The notes under the pieces were generated by a model. That model ran no database searches. It saw only the letters and a list, made by a program, of their open reading frames with translations, and was not told where the DNA came from. A stretch of DNA of 64,000 nucleotides from Bacteroidota bacterium (GTDB lineage Bacteria; Bacteroidota; Bacteroidia; Chitinophagales; Chitinophagaceae). The DNA is taken from assembly GCA_018266575.1 (NCBI GenBank), contig JAFEAE010000023.1, forward strand, positions 310,001 to 374,000. The letters run 5' to 3'. Both the position numbers and the translations under genes were made by a program. This document shows positions 42,957-51,572 of the stretch, one piece after another (the stretch's first letter is position 1; every line of letters starts with the position of its first letter).

Positions 42957-44771
42957 ATGACACAACAGGAATTTCAACATATTTCTTCCACTATCCCACT
43001 TGAGCCGGGTGTTTATAAATATTTCGACGGCTCAAACGAATTAGTATATGTGGGTAAAGCCAAGAACTTGCGCAAACGCATCAGTTCTTATTTCTCCAAA
43101 ACATTTAGTTCCTATAAAACACACGAATTAGTACAACGGATCCGGAGGATAGAATTTACTATCGTTAATTCCGAACAGGATGCTTTTTTGCTGGAGAATT
43201 CACTGATCAAACAATTTCAGCCGAGGTATAATATCAATCTTAAAGACGACAAGAGCTATCCGTTCATTGTAATAAAAAACGAACCGTTTCCAAGGGTATT
43301 TCTCACCCGAAAAAAAATTAACGATGGTTCTGAATACCTCGGCCCGTTTACTTCTGTTGGCAAAGTGCGGGAACTTATAGATTTTGTAAGGGCGAATATC
43401 CAGATAAGAAGTTGCAAATTAAACCTAACGGCAACAAATATCCGAAAAGGGAAGTTTAAAGTTTGTCTCGAATATCATCTTGGGAATTGTAAAGGACCGT
43501 GCGAAGGTTTACAAACCGCTGAAGATTATCAGCAAGGTTTGGTACAAATGAAAAATATCCTGAAAGGAAACCTAAGCCCGTTGATCCAGCAGTATAAACG
43601 GGAAATGAAAGACCGGGCTGAAAAAATGGAATTTGAAAAAGCAGAAGTCATCCGGAAAAAAATAGAACATCTTGAAAACTACCAGGCACGTTCTGTGATC
43701 GTAAATCGCCACGTTAACAATGCTGATGTATTCTCTTATGTGCGTGAAGAAAATACTGCTTATGTAAATTACCTGATGATCCAAAACGGTACTATTATTC
43801 AAACGCACAACACACAATTGGAAACACATCTTGAAGAAACAGATGAAGAAGTGCTTTCGTTTTGTATTGCTCAATTGCGTGAGCGTTTCAATAGCGAAGG
43901 TGTGGAGTTAATTGTACCATTCGAAATTACATATCCGCAGGAAGGTATTGTAGTTACTGTTCCCAAAGCCGGTGATAAAAAGAAATTGCTGGACCTCTCT
44001 GAAAAAAATGTTCTATACTTTGTCGAAGAGCTGAAAAAGAAAAAGACATTATTGCTTCAAACAAACACGGAAGAAGATAACCTCAAAATTTTAGAGCAAT
44101 TAAAGAATGATCTGCAGTTACATCAACTTCCAACACACATCGAATGTTTTGATAACTCTAATTTCCAGGGAAGTTTCCCTGTGTCGGCAATGGTATGTTT
44201 TAAAAATGGTGTGCCGAGTAAAAAAGATTACAGGCATTTTAATGTAAAAACTGTTGAAGGCATTAATGACTTTGCAACGATGAAAGAAGTTGTGTACAGG
44301 CGCTACAAACGATTAACGGACGAAGGTCAACCACTTCCGCAATTGGTGATCATTGATGGCGGGAAAGGACAATTAAGCGCTGCTATGGAAAGCATCCGCG
44401 AATTAAACCTTGCCGGAAAGCTTACCGTAACGGGACTCGCAAAAAACGAAGAAGAACTTTTTTTCCCGGGAGATTCGGAATCCGTCAAACTTTCTTACAC
44501 CAGTGATAGTTTAAAACTTATCCGGAGGATACGTGATGAAGTACATCGTTTCGGGATCACGCATCATCGTAATAAAAGAAGCAAAGGTACTTTTGTGAAT
44601 GAATTGGAAAACATCAAAGGTATAGGAAAAAATACAACGGATCAATTATTACAAAAATTCAAATCGGTAAACAACATCAAAAAATTAACTGAAGAAGAAT
44701 TGAGCGAAGCGATCGGAACTGCCAAAGCAAAAATCATTATTGATTACTTCGATAAAAAACAGGAAGCATAA
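42957..44771 (+). CDS. uvrC: Excinuclease ABC subunit C
   Basis: 604 residues, standard UvrC layout: N-terminal GIY-YIG nuclease (LEPGVYKYF ... LVYVGKAKNLRKRISSYF), UvrB-binding UVR domain (FEKAEVIRKKIEHLENY), RNase H-like second nuclease (ECFDNSNFQGSFPVSAMVCF, FATMKEVVYRRYKRL) and C-terminal HhH (LENIKGIGKNTTDQLL). It cuts both sides of a lesion in nucleotide excision repair. Residues look intact. Confidence 0.96.
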   Translation: MTQQEFQHISSTIPLEPGVYKYFDGSNELVYVGKAKNLRKRISSYFSKTFSSYKTHELVQRIRRIEFTIVNSEQDAFLLENSLIKQFQPRYNINLKDDKSYPFIVIKNEPFPRVFLTRKKINDGSEYLGPFTSVGKVRELIDFVRANIQIRSCKLNLTATNIRKGKFKVCLEYHLGNCKGPCEGLQTAEDYQQGLVQMKNILKGNLSPLIQQYKREMKDRAEKMEFEKAEVIRKKIEHLENYQARSVIVNRHVNNADVFSYVREENTAYVNYLMIQNGTIIQTHNTQLETHLEETDEEVLSFCIAQLRERFNSEGVELIVPFEITYPQEGIVVTVPKAGDKKKLLDLSEKNVLYFVEELKKKKTLLLQTNTEEDNLKILEQLKNDLQLHQLPTHIECFDNSNFQGSFPVSAMVCFKNGVPSKKDYRHFNVKTVEGINDFATMKEVVYRRYKRLTDEGQPLPQLVIIDGGKGQLSAAMESIRELNLAGKLTVTGLAKNEEELFFPGDSESVKLSYTSDSLKLIRRIRDEVHRFGITHHRNKRSKGTFVNELENIKGIGKNTTDQLLQKFKSVNNIKKLTEEELSEAIGTAKAKIIIDYFDKKQEA

Positions 44772-44837
44772 AACAGAATGTGTAATTTTCCATTACCGAT
44801 TTTCATTTAAATAAATCATCTCTAATAAAATCATATC

Positions 44838-45380
44838 ATGGAAGAAATTGAAGTTCCTACCGAACATTTGCAGGAAGCCATTCATGAAAAAGCAGAAGAA
44901 GAAAAAGAAAAATGGACCTTGTATGTTGCGCTTTCTACAGCGTTCATGGCAGTTCTCGCAGCTGTAGCCGGGTTGCTTGGCGGCCATCATATCAATGAAG
45001 CATTGATAGAGCAAATAAAATCATCTGACAACTGGGCATTCTATCAATCAAAAAGTATCAAATCGGAGATCGCTGCATCAACAGATAAAATTTTACAGGC
45101 AATTCCCGGAAAAACAACCACTGCGCCGGAAAGTAAAGAAGCGGTTGACCGCTATGAGAAGGAAAAAGAAGATATCAAAAAACAGGCAGAAGAAAATGAA
45201 AAAAGTTCGGAAGCACATATGCAAAAACATGTTACACTTTCAAAAGCAGTCACCATATTTCAGATTGCTATTGCCATTTCCGCAATTGCAATTCTCACTC
45301 GCAAAAAAATGTTATGGTATTCCGGCATCCTGCTAACCTTTGTTGGAATTGTGTTTCTTGTATTAGGCATCGTAAATTAA
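44838..45380 (+). CDS. DUF4337 family membrane protein
   Basis: 180 residues. An acidic N terminus (EVPTEHLQEAIHEKAEEE) precedes TM1 (about 28-49). A central coiled region (about 55-130) contains NWAFYQSKSIKSEI, a DUF4337 signature, then two TM helices at about 133-150 and 156-177. Function unknown. Its stop overlaps by 4 bp the stop of crtY on the other strand, so there is no space for a terminator between them. Confidence 0.85.
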   Translation: MEEIEVPTEHLQEAIHEKAEEEKEKWTLYVALSTAFMAVLAAVAGLLGGHHINEALIEQIKSSDNWAFYQSKSIKSEIAASTDKILQAIPGKTTTAPESKEAVDRYEKEKEDIKKQAEENEKSSEAHMQKHVTLSKAVTIFQIAIAISAIAILTRKKMLWYSGILLTFVGIVFLVLGIVN

Positions 45381-46513
45381 AACAGTTGCTGCACGCCTGC
45401 ACGCAAAAAAGGCAAAACAGGCAACGAACCGATAATTTTTAATTCCTGAAGCAGGCTACTATCATTATCCAGGAAATTGAAAATATCGGTGATGTTATTT
45501 TTACGAAAAAGATGTTGAAAGATTTTTTCCGCTGATAATTTCCGTGTTGCAAGAACATTGAGCAAAATACTGTCGTAAAAATCAAACCGGCTTTTCCTTG
45601 CCACTAATGAGAGCGCCTTATTTTCTGAAAGGCTTTCAACAATTATCTCAGATTGTTTTTGTATGAATTGAAACGTATAACCACTTGATGCTTTTGTTTG
45701 GCCGCCGGCAGTTCCAATATGAATAATATTATTTTCTGCGCCGGGAAATACATGGTTTGTCATCGGGATAACCCCAAACTCTTTTTCAATAATTGTGTAG
45801 TTCAACGAACTGAACTTTTTATCAATGTATTTATACAATGCCTCTTCATATTGCTTTTGCTGAAGTAAAGTGTCGGTTATAAGCGTATATTCTATCAATG
45901 CTTTTGTTGATGAAAAGGGAAGAATATATGCGAACGCATTGCCATTCTTCTGCGTAACCGTAAAATCCATTAATGTAGCTTCACCCGGAATAAAAACTCC
46001 CTCTTTTGTTTCAATAACCCATCCTGCAAAATGTTGCAGCAAATAAAATTCTTTTCTTTTCAGAACAGGCTTCTCAAATTGTACACTGTTGAAAATATAT
46101 TTTGCAGTTACTTTATCTCCGCCCATTATCATACAAGGCTCAAGGTCATCATTAAAAATACGTTCAACCGGTTGATAAATAGCCGTTATATTTTTTTGCC
46201 GGGCAATACGTGAAAAACAATGCCGGTAAAAATCAATTCCCCGGATCATTTTATACTTGTAAGGAAAGATATGTTTTAAAGAAGAATATCCATCTGCATG
46301 GAACCAAAGCTTATCCCATTTTTTGAAAACAATATCTTCAAAAAAACCATTTTCCTTTTCCCAAAAACACCAGGTCCTGTCGTTATTATTTTTAGGGGAT
46401 CTATCAACGAGTAATATTTTCTTATCAGAAAAATTTTCATTTTCAACCATACGCATCAGCAGGCTTAACCCTGCACAACCGCTGCCGGCAATGATATAAT
46501 CGTAATGGGCCAT
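45377..46513 (-). CDS. crtY: Lycopene beta-cyclase
   Basis: 378 residues. N-terminal dinucleotide-binding motif IIAGSGCAGLSLL at 7-19, then the cyclase motif NNDRTWCFWE (about 43-52), the GxTKASSGYTFQFIQ block and VIPMTNHVFPG. This is the bacterial CrtY/CrtL type, FAD-dependent and non-redox, turning lycopene into beta-carotene. It is the last gene of the crt operon. A hairpin with T-run lies 12 bp before its start, and its 3' end overlaps the opposite DUF4337 gene. Confidence 0.9.
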   Translation of the reverse strand: MAHYDYIIAGSGCAGLSLLMRMVENENFSDKKILLVDRSPKNNNDRTWCFWEKENGFFEDIVFKKWDKLWFHADGYSSLKHIFPYKYKMIRGIDFYRHCFSRIARQKNITAIYQPVERIFNDDLEPCMIMGGDKVTAKYIFNSVQFEKPVLKRKEFYLLQHFAGWVIETKEGVFIPGEATLMDFTVTQKNGNAFAYILPFSSTKALIEYTLITDTLLQQKQYEEALYKYIDKKFSSLNYTIIEKEFGVIPMTNHVFPGAENNIIHIGTAGGQTKASSGYTFQFIQKQSEIIVESLSENKALSLVARKSRFDFYDSILLNVLATRKLSAEKIFQHLFRKNNITDIFNFLDNDSSLLQELKIIGSLPVLPFLRAGVQQLF

Positions 46514-46554
46514 TTTAAAAATTAAAAACGTGTACGCAAATCACGCACACGTTT
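46513..46554 (-). terminator. Hairpin plus T-run immediately before crtY (possible attenuator)
   Basis: On the minus strand AAACGTGT (46554-46547) pairs with ACACGTTT (46533-46526), and the stem extends by GCG/CGT (one G/T wobble) to 11 positions with a 7-base loop. TTTTTAATTTTTAAAATG follows, leading into the crtY ATG. It lies 18 bp after the crtZ stop. It may reduce read-through to crtY. Confidence 0.5.
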
Positions 46555-46572
46555 GAAAAAAATATATCTTGT

Positions 46573-47052
46573 TCAGGCGATAGCCTTTATTTTTTTATCG
46601 CGTTTTATTTTCTGCCAGTATTTTTTATGAACATACAACATTCCAAATGCTTCGCCATCTTCTTTATCCAGGTGTTTGTGATGCATTTTATGTGCCCAGC
46701 GTATAGCTTTAACATAACTGTTACCGGAGCGGGAAAACCATTTGAAACGCTGATGGATAATTACATCATGCACTAAAAAATATGCGAATCCATAAGCCAT
46801 TACCCCAAAGCCAATCGCCATCAGCCAATATATTTTGTAAATGGTAGCAAATAGCAGGCAGAAAAAAGTAGGCACCGCAAAAATGAGAAAGAACGCGTCG
46901 TTCTTTTCAAAAAAACCCGGCGTAGGTTGATGATGGTCTTCATGCAGGTACCAGAGAAAACCATGCATAATAAATTTATGCGTTAACCAGGTTATCCCCT
47001 CCATAATGATGAATGTGCTGATAAAAATCCCGATATACCACAACCAGTTCAT
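46573..47052 (-). CDS. crtZ: Beta-carotene hydroxylase
   Basis: 159 residues from ATG 47052 (the reading frame is open 12 codons further up, but this ATG overlaps the idi stop as ATGA). Membrane di-iron hydroxylase with four His boxes: HKFIMH, HEDHH, HDVIIH and HKMHHKH. Four TM helices. It adds hydroxyls at C3 and C3' of beta-carotene to give zeaxanthin. Translational coupling with idi is evident. Confidence 0.92.
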   Translation of the reverse strand: MNWLWYIGIFISTFIIMEGITWLTHKFIMHGFLWYLHEDHHQPTPGFFEKNDAFFLIFAVPTFFCLLFATIYKIYWLMAIGFGVMAYGFAYFLVHDVIIHQRFKWFSRSGNSYVKAIRWAHKMHHKHLDKEDGEAFGMLYVHKKYWQKIKRDKKIKAIA

Positions 47053-47585
47053 GATGCTGCTTTTTGCAAACTGTTTTTTAAATGCCATTCCTTAATACGT
47101 GGCCAGGCAATATGAAACCAGGCAGAAAATTTTTCCGGGTGATTTTTCAACGATGCTTCAATTTCTTCCATTCCCATAAAGCAATAATCACTCACTTCAT
47201 TTTCGTTGGGGAATACAAGGCCGTTATAAACGCCGACAAATACATGATCGAATTCAAATTCTGTTAAGCCGTTATCAAACCCGGATTTATATATAAAGTC
47301 GAATATTTTTTTCAGCCCGGTAGTGAATCCCAATTCTTCATTTAGTCTTCGTTGAGCGCCGGTCAGTACATCTTCACCCGGAAAAGGATGGCTGCAACAT
47401 GCATTGGTCCATAATCCGCCGCTATGATATTTATTTTCTGCACGCCGCTGCAACAGCATATGCCCTTCATCATTAAAAACAAAAACGCTGAATGCCCGGT
47501 GCAGCAAGGCTTTCCGGTGGGCATCCATTTTTTCCATTATCCCAAGCTGCTCGTCTTTTTCATTTACTAAAACCACATTTACCAT
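47049..47585 (-). CDS. idi: Isopentenyl-diphosphate delta-isomerase, type 1
   Basis: 178 residues. Nudix-fold isomerase with NACCSHPFPGED (catalytic Cys at about 64) and Nudix box region RRLNEELGF. It converts IPP to DMAPP, feeding prenyl-diphosphate synthesis. Its presence in the crt operon boosts precursor supply; crtE is not in this window. The stop overlaps the crtZ start by 4 bp, and its start is 6 bp after crtB. Confidence 0.93.
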   Translation of the reverse strand: MVNVVLVNEKDEQLGIMEKMDAHRKALLHRAFSVFVFNDEGHMLLQRRAENKYHSGGLWTNACCSHPFPGEDVLTGAQRRLNEELGFTTGLKKIFDFIYKSGFDNGLTEFEFDHVFVGVYNGLVFPNENEVSDYCFMGMEEIEASLKNHPEKFSAWFHIAWPRIKEWHLKNSLQKAAS

Positions 47586-47591
47586 AATCGT

Positions 47592-48440
47592 TCATATTAA
47601 ATTCAACCGGTTCTTTACCCCTGCACGCAAAATGATCAATGCTTTACTGTAGTTTGGTATCCGTATCCTTTCTTCCAATATTCTTGCCGGGTTTGTCTTT
47701 TTTATTTTTTTAAACAGAGAAAAATAATATTTATAAGCTACATACACACCAAACCGTGCTTTCATCGGCAACTGCAATATGCCTTTATAAGCATGATGGA
47801 AATCGGCGAGAATGTTTTCTTCAATATCATCTTTCATGCGTTTTGTAAAATTACAAAAATCAACCCCGGGAAAGTAAATCCGCTCCAGATTGTTGTAATC
47901 TGCTTTTACATCACGCAGAAAATTTACTTTCTGAAATGCAGCACCCAACGATTGTGCGTAGGGCTTCAATTTTTCAAACTGCTTTTTATCGCCTTCGCAA
48001 AAAATATATAAACACATAAGACCTACAACTTCGGCACTTCCATAGATATATTCATCGTATTGTTCTTTGCTGAAATTTTTTTTATGGATATCCATTTCCA
48101 TGCTCCTGAAAAATGCTTCAATAAGCGAGGGGTCCATATTGTATTCATTCACTGTTCTCTGAAAACTGTGAAGTATCGGGTTCAGGCTGATGCGGCGTTC
48201 AATTGCACCGTATGTTTCCTGCCTGAATTGCCGAAGCAACATTTCTTTATCATGATCATGAAAAGTATCTACAATTTCATCGGCAAAACGCACAAACCCA
48301 TAAATATTATAAATAGGCTTTCGAAGGTCCTTATGTAATAATTTAATTGCTGAAGAAAAAGAAGTACTGTAGCATTCCGTTGTTATTTTGCTGCAATGCT
48401 CGCTCACTTCATGAAATATTTCAATCATATCAATTTTCAT
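47592..48440 (-). CDS. crtB: Phytoene synthase
   Basis: 282 residues, squalene/phytoene synthase family. First Asp-rich motif in YGFVRFADEIVDTF, second in FLRDVKADYNNLERIYFP. It condenses two GGPP to phytoene. The start ATG at 48440 is preferred; another in-frame ATG at 48428 exists. The 101-bp gap before it carries the palindrome TTGTTAAACAA and a CCTGTAA/TTACAGG inverted repeat, so it may have its own control. Confidence 0.93.
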   Translation of the reverse strand: MKIDMIEIFHEVSEHCSKITTECYSTSFSSAIKLLHKDLRKPIYNIYGFVRFADEIVDTFHDHDKEMLLRQFRQETYGAIERRISLNPILHSFQRTVNEYNMDPSLIEAFFRSMEMDIHKKNFSKEQYDEYIYGSAEVVGLMCLYIFCEGDKKQFEKLKPYAQSLGAAFQKVNFLRDVKADYNNLERIYFPGVDFCNFTKRMKDDIEENILADFHHAYKGILQLPMKARFGVYVAYKYYFSLFKKIKKTNPARILEERIRIPNYSKALIILRAGVKNRLNLI

Positions 48441-48443
48441 TTT

Positions 48444-48485
48444 CCTGTAAGCTGTTCAATGAAAATTAATCTACTTTTTTACAGG
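48444..48485. repeat. Inverted repeat CCTGTAA/TTACAGG upstream of crtB
   Basis: Perfect 7-bp arms (48444-48450 and 48479-48485) separated by 28 bp, starting only 4 bp from the crtB ATG. It would fold into a hairpin in the crtB leader and could affect translation. Possibly chance. Confidence 0.35.
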
Positions 48486-48494
48486 CAGTAGTTT

Positions 48495-48505
48495 TTGTTA
48501 AACAA
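48495..48505. promoter_or_regulatory. Candidate operator TTGTTAAACAA in the crtI-crtB gap
   Basis: An 11-bp odd palindrome (TTGTT-A-AACAA) identical, as a reverse complement, to TTGTTTAACAA at 51573-51583 upstream of the carH-like gene, and close to ATGTTTAACAT at 50534-50544. A weaker half-match (TTCGTCAATAA, 48517-48527) lies 22 bp away centre to centre. The site would suit control of crtB and downstream genes by the CarH-like protein. Confidence 0.5.
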
Positions 48506-48541
48506 TTTGCACCAGCTTCGTCAATAATAATTGACAAGATT

Positions 48542-50014
48542 TCAGGGAAAATATTTCGTTACTTCTTTTGCTACCACTTCGCCACTGATAATAGCCGGTG
48601 GTACACCCGGGCCTGGTACGGTTAGCTGGCCTGCAAAAAATAAATTTTTCACTTTTTTACTTCTGCATGAAGGCTTAAAAACTGCTGTTTGCCTTAATGT
48701 ATTTGCAAGGCCATAGGCGTTTCCCTTGAACGAATTATATGCCGCAATAAAATCTGACTGTGCAAACGACTTGTAAAAAATAACAGCATCAGCAATATCT
48801 TCTCCCAAATGTTGCTCCATGCGTTTAATAATTACGGAAAAATATTTTTTGCGGATTTCTTCCGTATCACCCCGTAAACCTGCAGCTACAGGTATCAGCA
48901 GGAATAAATTCTCACAGCCCTCCGGGGCTACAGAATTATCACTCACTGATGGGGCACACGCATAAAATAAAGGTGCCGATGGCCATTGTTTTGAATGATA
49001 TATTTCTTTTGCATGCACATCAAACGGTACATCAAAAAATAAAGAATGGTGGGATATATTCTCAAGTTTTTTGTTTAACCCGATATAATAAAGCAAGGCG
49101 GATGGCGCCATTGTCCTTTTCTCCCAATAAGGTTCAGAATAGGTCCTGTATTCTTTTGGTATTAATTTACTTTCGATGAAATGATAATCCGCTGTGCCAA
49201 TTATCACATCGCCGGCAAACTCATTATTTGCTGTAATTACTTTTTCAATTTTTCCGGATTGAATACTTAAGGATGTAACATCTTCGTTAAAATGAAACTC
49301 CACTCCGAGTTCAACCGTAAGTTTATACATTGCTTCAACTACGCTGTATATACCTCCTTGCGGGTACCAAGTGCCACCAATAATATCTGCATAATTCATG
49401 AGGCTGTATAATGCAGGTGTTTTTTCCGGCAATGCACCAAGAAACAAAACGGGAAATTCCAGCATCTGGCAGATAACAGGGTGTTTGAAATATTTCCGGA
49501 TGTGTTTTTTTATTGAAGTAAAAACATCCAATTGAAAAATACCTTTAAAGATATCCGGGTCCAGGAATTCAGTAAGCGATTGACCCGGTTTTAAAACCAG
49601 TTTTTCAATACCTACTTTATATTTGAAAGCAGCTTCTGCAATAAATTTTTCGAGTTTTACCGAAGCACCTGGCTCCAGTTCTTCGAACAATTTTTTCAGT
49701 TCTTCAAAATTTGCATGAACGTTAATGTAATTATTTTCAAAATAAATCCTGTAAGAGGGATCTAACCTGTGAAGGGTGTAAAAATCCGGAATGCTTTTTC
49801 CAAAGAAGCTGAAATATCTTTCAAAAACATCGGGCATCCAATACCAGCTCGGGCCCATATCAAAAATAAATCCATCTTGGCTGAATTGCCTTGCCCTACC
49901 GCCCGGAATATTATGTTTTTCAAGAACGGTGACTTGCCATCCTGCTTTTGCCATAAAAGACGCAGCAGACAACCCGGCGAAGCCGCTACCTATTACAATG
50001 ACTTTTCCCGGCAA
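48542..50014 (-). CDS. crtI: Phytoene desaturase
   Basis: 490 residues with TTG start (50012-50014); no ATG lies upstream in frame, and a downstream start would remove the FAD site. N-terminal VIVIGSGFAGLSAASFMAKAG with EKHNIPGGRARQF; C-terminal NLFFAGQLTVPGPGVPPAIISG. This is the bacterial CrtI type, introducing four double bonds to give lycopene. A 12-bp gap separates it from the sigma gene. Confidence 0.93.
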   Translation of the reverse strand: MPGKVIVIGSGFAGLSAASFMAKAGWQVTVLEKHNIPGGRARQFSQDGFIFDMGPSWYWMPDVFERYFSFFGKSIPDFYTLHRLDPSYRIYFENNYINVHANFEELKKLFEELEPGASVKLEKFIAEAAFKYKVGIEKLVLKPGQSLTEFLDPDIFKGIFQLDVFTSIKKHIRKYFKHPVICQMLEFPVLFLGALPEKTPALYSLMNYADIIGGTWYPQGGIYSVVEAMYKLTVELGVEFHFNEDVTSLSIQSGKIEKVITANNEFAGDVIIGTADYHFIESKLIPKEYRTYSEPYWEKRTMAPSALLYYIGLNKKLENISHHSLFFDVPFDVHAKEIYHSKQWPSAPLFYACAPSVSDNSVAPEGCENLFLLIPVAAGLRGDTEEIRKKYFSVIIKRMEQHLGEDIADAVIFYKSFAQSDFIAAYNSFKGNAYGLANTLRQTAVFKPSCRSKKVKNLFFAGQLTVPGPGVPPAIISGEVVAKEVTKYFP

Positions 50015-50026
50015 AATTATCTGGTA

Positions 50027-50527
50027 TTAAAAAGCTTCTATTTGCGATTTCAATAATTTACGGGCAAAGTGAATCCTGCTTTTTATTGTGCCTAACGGTT
50101 CCTGGAGCATTTCTGCAATTTCATGGTATTTGAAACCATCGAAATAAAGAAGAAATGGGTTGCGGAAAATTTCAGGAAGGTTATGAATTGCACCCTGCAA
50201 ATCTTTCAAGCGCAAATTACTTTCTGCAGAATTGACAACAGAAGCCTGGTTATGGTCCAACAAAAAATCATTGGGTGTACTGTCGAAAATTGTGTTTTGC
50301 TTTGCTTTGCGGCGATAATTATTGATAAAAATATTGCGCATGATCGTGTATAACCATGCCTTAATATTTGTGCCTACACTGTATTTATCTTTATTCGCTA
50401 ATGCACGGAACAATGTTTCCTGGAAAAGGTCTTTCGCCGCTTCAGAATCTTTCGTTAGGGTGATCGCAAAGGGTTTCAGAAACTCTGCATTATTAACTAA
50501 TAACTGGTTGAACTCTAAGCTTGCCAT
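50027..50527 (-). CDS. ECF-type sigma factor within the carotenoid operon
   Basis: 166 residues. Region 2: AAKDLFQETLFRALANKDKYSVG; region 4: YHEIAEMLQEPLGTIKSRIHFARKLLKSQ. It has no extra domain and no adjacent anti-sigma gene. Placed between the CarH-like regulator and crtI, it probably drives transcription of the crt genes once the regulator releases it. Its upstream gap carries two palindromes and the -7 candidate TAAATTTG. Confidence 0.88.
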   Translation of the reverse strand: MASLEFNQLLVNNAEFLKPFAITLTKDSEAAKDLFQETLFRALANKDKYSVGTNIKAWLYTIMRNIFINNYRRKAKQNTIFDSTPNDFLLDHNQASVVNSAESNLRLKDLQGAIHNLPEIFRNPFLLYFDGFKYHEIAEMLQEPLGTIKSRIHFARKLLKSQIEAF

Positions 50528-50533
50528 AGTAAT

Positions 50534-50566
50534 ATGTTTAACATTTATCTACCCAAATTTAAACAA
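50534..50566. promoter_or_regulatory. Paired candidate operators upstream of the crt sigma gene
   Basis: ATGTTTAACAT (50534-50544) is a perfect odd palindrome. AATTTAAACAA (50556-50566) matches it loosely. Centres are 22 bp apart, about two helical turns, so both sites face the same side of the DNA. The -7 candidate TAAATTTG on the minus strand (50561-50554) lies inside the pair, so bound regulator would block the promoter. Confidence 0.5.
50554..50561 (-). promoter_or_regulatory. Candidate -7 box of the crt sigma gene
   Basis: Read on the minus strand this is TAAATTTG, matching TAnnTTTG. It overlaps the second palindrome. No TTG was found at the standard -33 distance, which would fit a promoter needing an activator or an alternative sigma factor. 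Confidence 0.35.
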
Positions 50567-50667
50567 AAAAATCTTTCTAAAAAATACTTCTTTATTAAAG
50601 ACTTATTAAAATTGAGGAATGGAAACCGTGTATGTACCAGTATATACGGTTAAATCAAGAAGAGGGT

Positions 50668-51546
50668 TTACAAAGAAGAAATATATTCCATTACTTCAGA
50701 CAACGACTTTTTAAAATAAACGGAAGCATAATTTTTACGGCTGCGCGACTGGGCAAGCTGACCGGAAATAACCAATGGAATGTTTTTGATGCGAAGGTTT
50801 TTTTGTGCGAGAAATTTTTCTATAGAAAAGTTCCCTGTGAGGCAGGTAAGATGGGTATATAAATAATCGGGCGATTTGTATTTGCACACGAATTCAATAT
50901 CTTTTAAAGGCACATTTGCCCCCAAATAAAGCACATGTACGCCACGGCTTTTTAATAGATAATATATAAATAACAAACCGAGTTCATGGTATTCCCCCTC
51001 GGGAAGAAAGAGCAAAACGGTTTTATCTACAAAAGAGCGGGTAACCAATCCCTCAATACCAACAATCAGTTTTTGCCTGATAATATTCATCACCAGGTGT
51101 TCCTGTACAGGATGAATATTATTTGCAACCCAGAGAATACCGACACGTTCAAGAAAAGGGAAAATTATTTGTGTAATCGTTTTATCAACCCCTTTTGAAA
51201 GTATGTGATTGTCCAGCACGTTTTCAAACTTATCCATATCCAGGTCGATCATATAATGGATAAGCTCATTTTCTATCCGTTCATGGCAGGCTTGTGCATG
51301 CGATAAAGAAACGATTTTTTCACGCAGTTCCTGCTCATTCATTTTATCAATATGCGAAATTTTGAATCCGTATTTGTTAAGCAGGGCAATGTTGAGGATT
51401 GTTTTTAATTCTTCGTTGCAGTAGTAACGGATATTTGTGTCGGTGCGCTGCGGTTTTAAAAAAGAATACCGCTGTTCCCAAACCCTGATGGTATGGGCTT
51501 TTATGCCAGTGAGATTTTCCAGGTCTTTTATCGTAAAAGAATTCAT
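50668..51546 (-). CDS. CarH-like MerR regulator with B12-binding domain
   Basis: 292 residues. N-terminal MerR helix-turn-helix (FTIKDLENLTGIKAHTIRVWEQRY, 4-27), helical bundle with the CarH motif W139-x9-E149-H150 (W in GILWVANN, then HPVQEH), and a Rossmann-like cobalamin domain with E185-x-H187-x2-G190 (EYHELG). These are the determinants of adenosylcobalamin-dependent photoreceptor repressors such as Thermus CarH. The residue after W139 is Val, where Thermus CarH has His132. Expected role: dark repression of the crt genes with AdoCbl, relieved by light. Confidence 0.85.
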   Translation of the reverse strand: MNSFTIKDLENLTGIKAHTIRVWEQRYSFLKPQRTDTNIRYYCNEELKTILNIALLNKYGFKISHIDKMNEQELREKIVSLSHAQACHERIENELIHYMIDLDMDKFENVLDNHILSKGVDKTITQIIFPFLERVGILWVANNIHPVQEHLVMNIIRQKLIVGIEGLVTRSFVDKTVLLFLPEGEYHELGLLFIYYLLKSRGVHVLYLGANVPLKDIEFVCKYKSPDYLYTHLTCLTGNFSIEKFLAQKNLRIKNIPLVISGQLAQSRSRKNYASVYFKKSLSEVMEYISSL

Positions 51547-51572
51547 AACCTTATTACAAATTCTATTTTATT

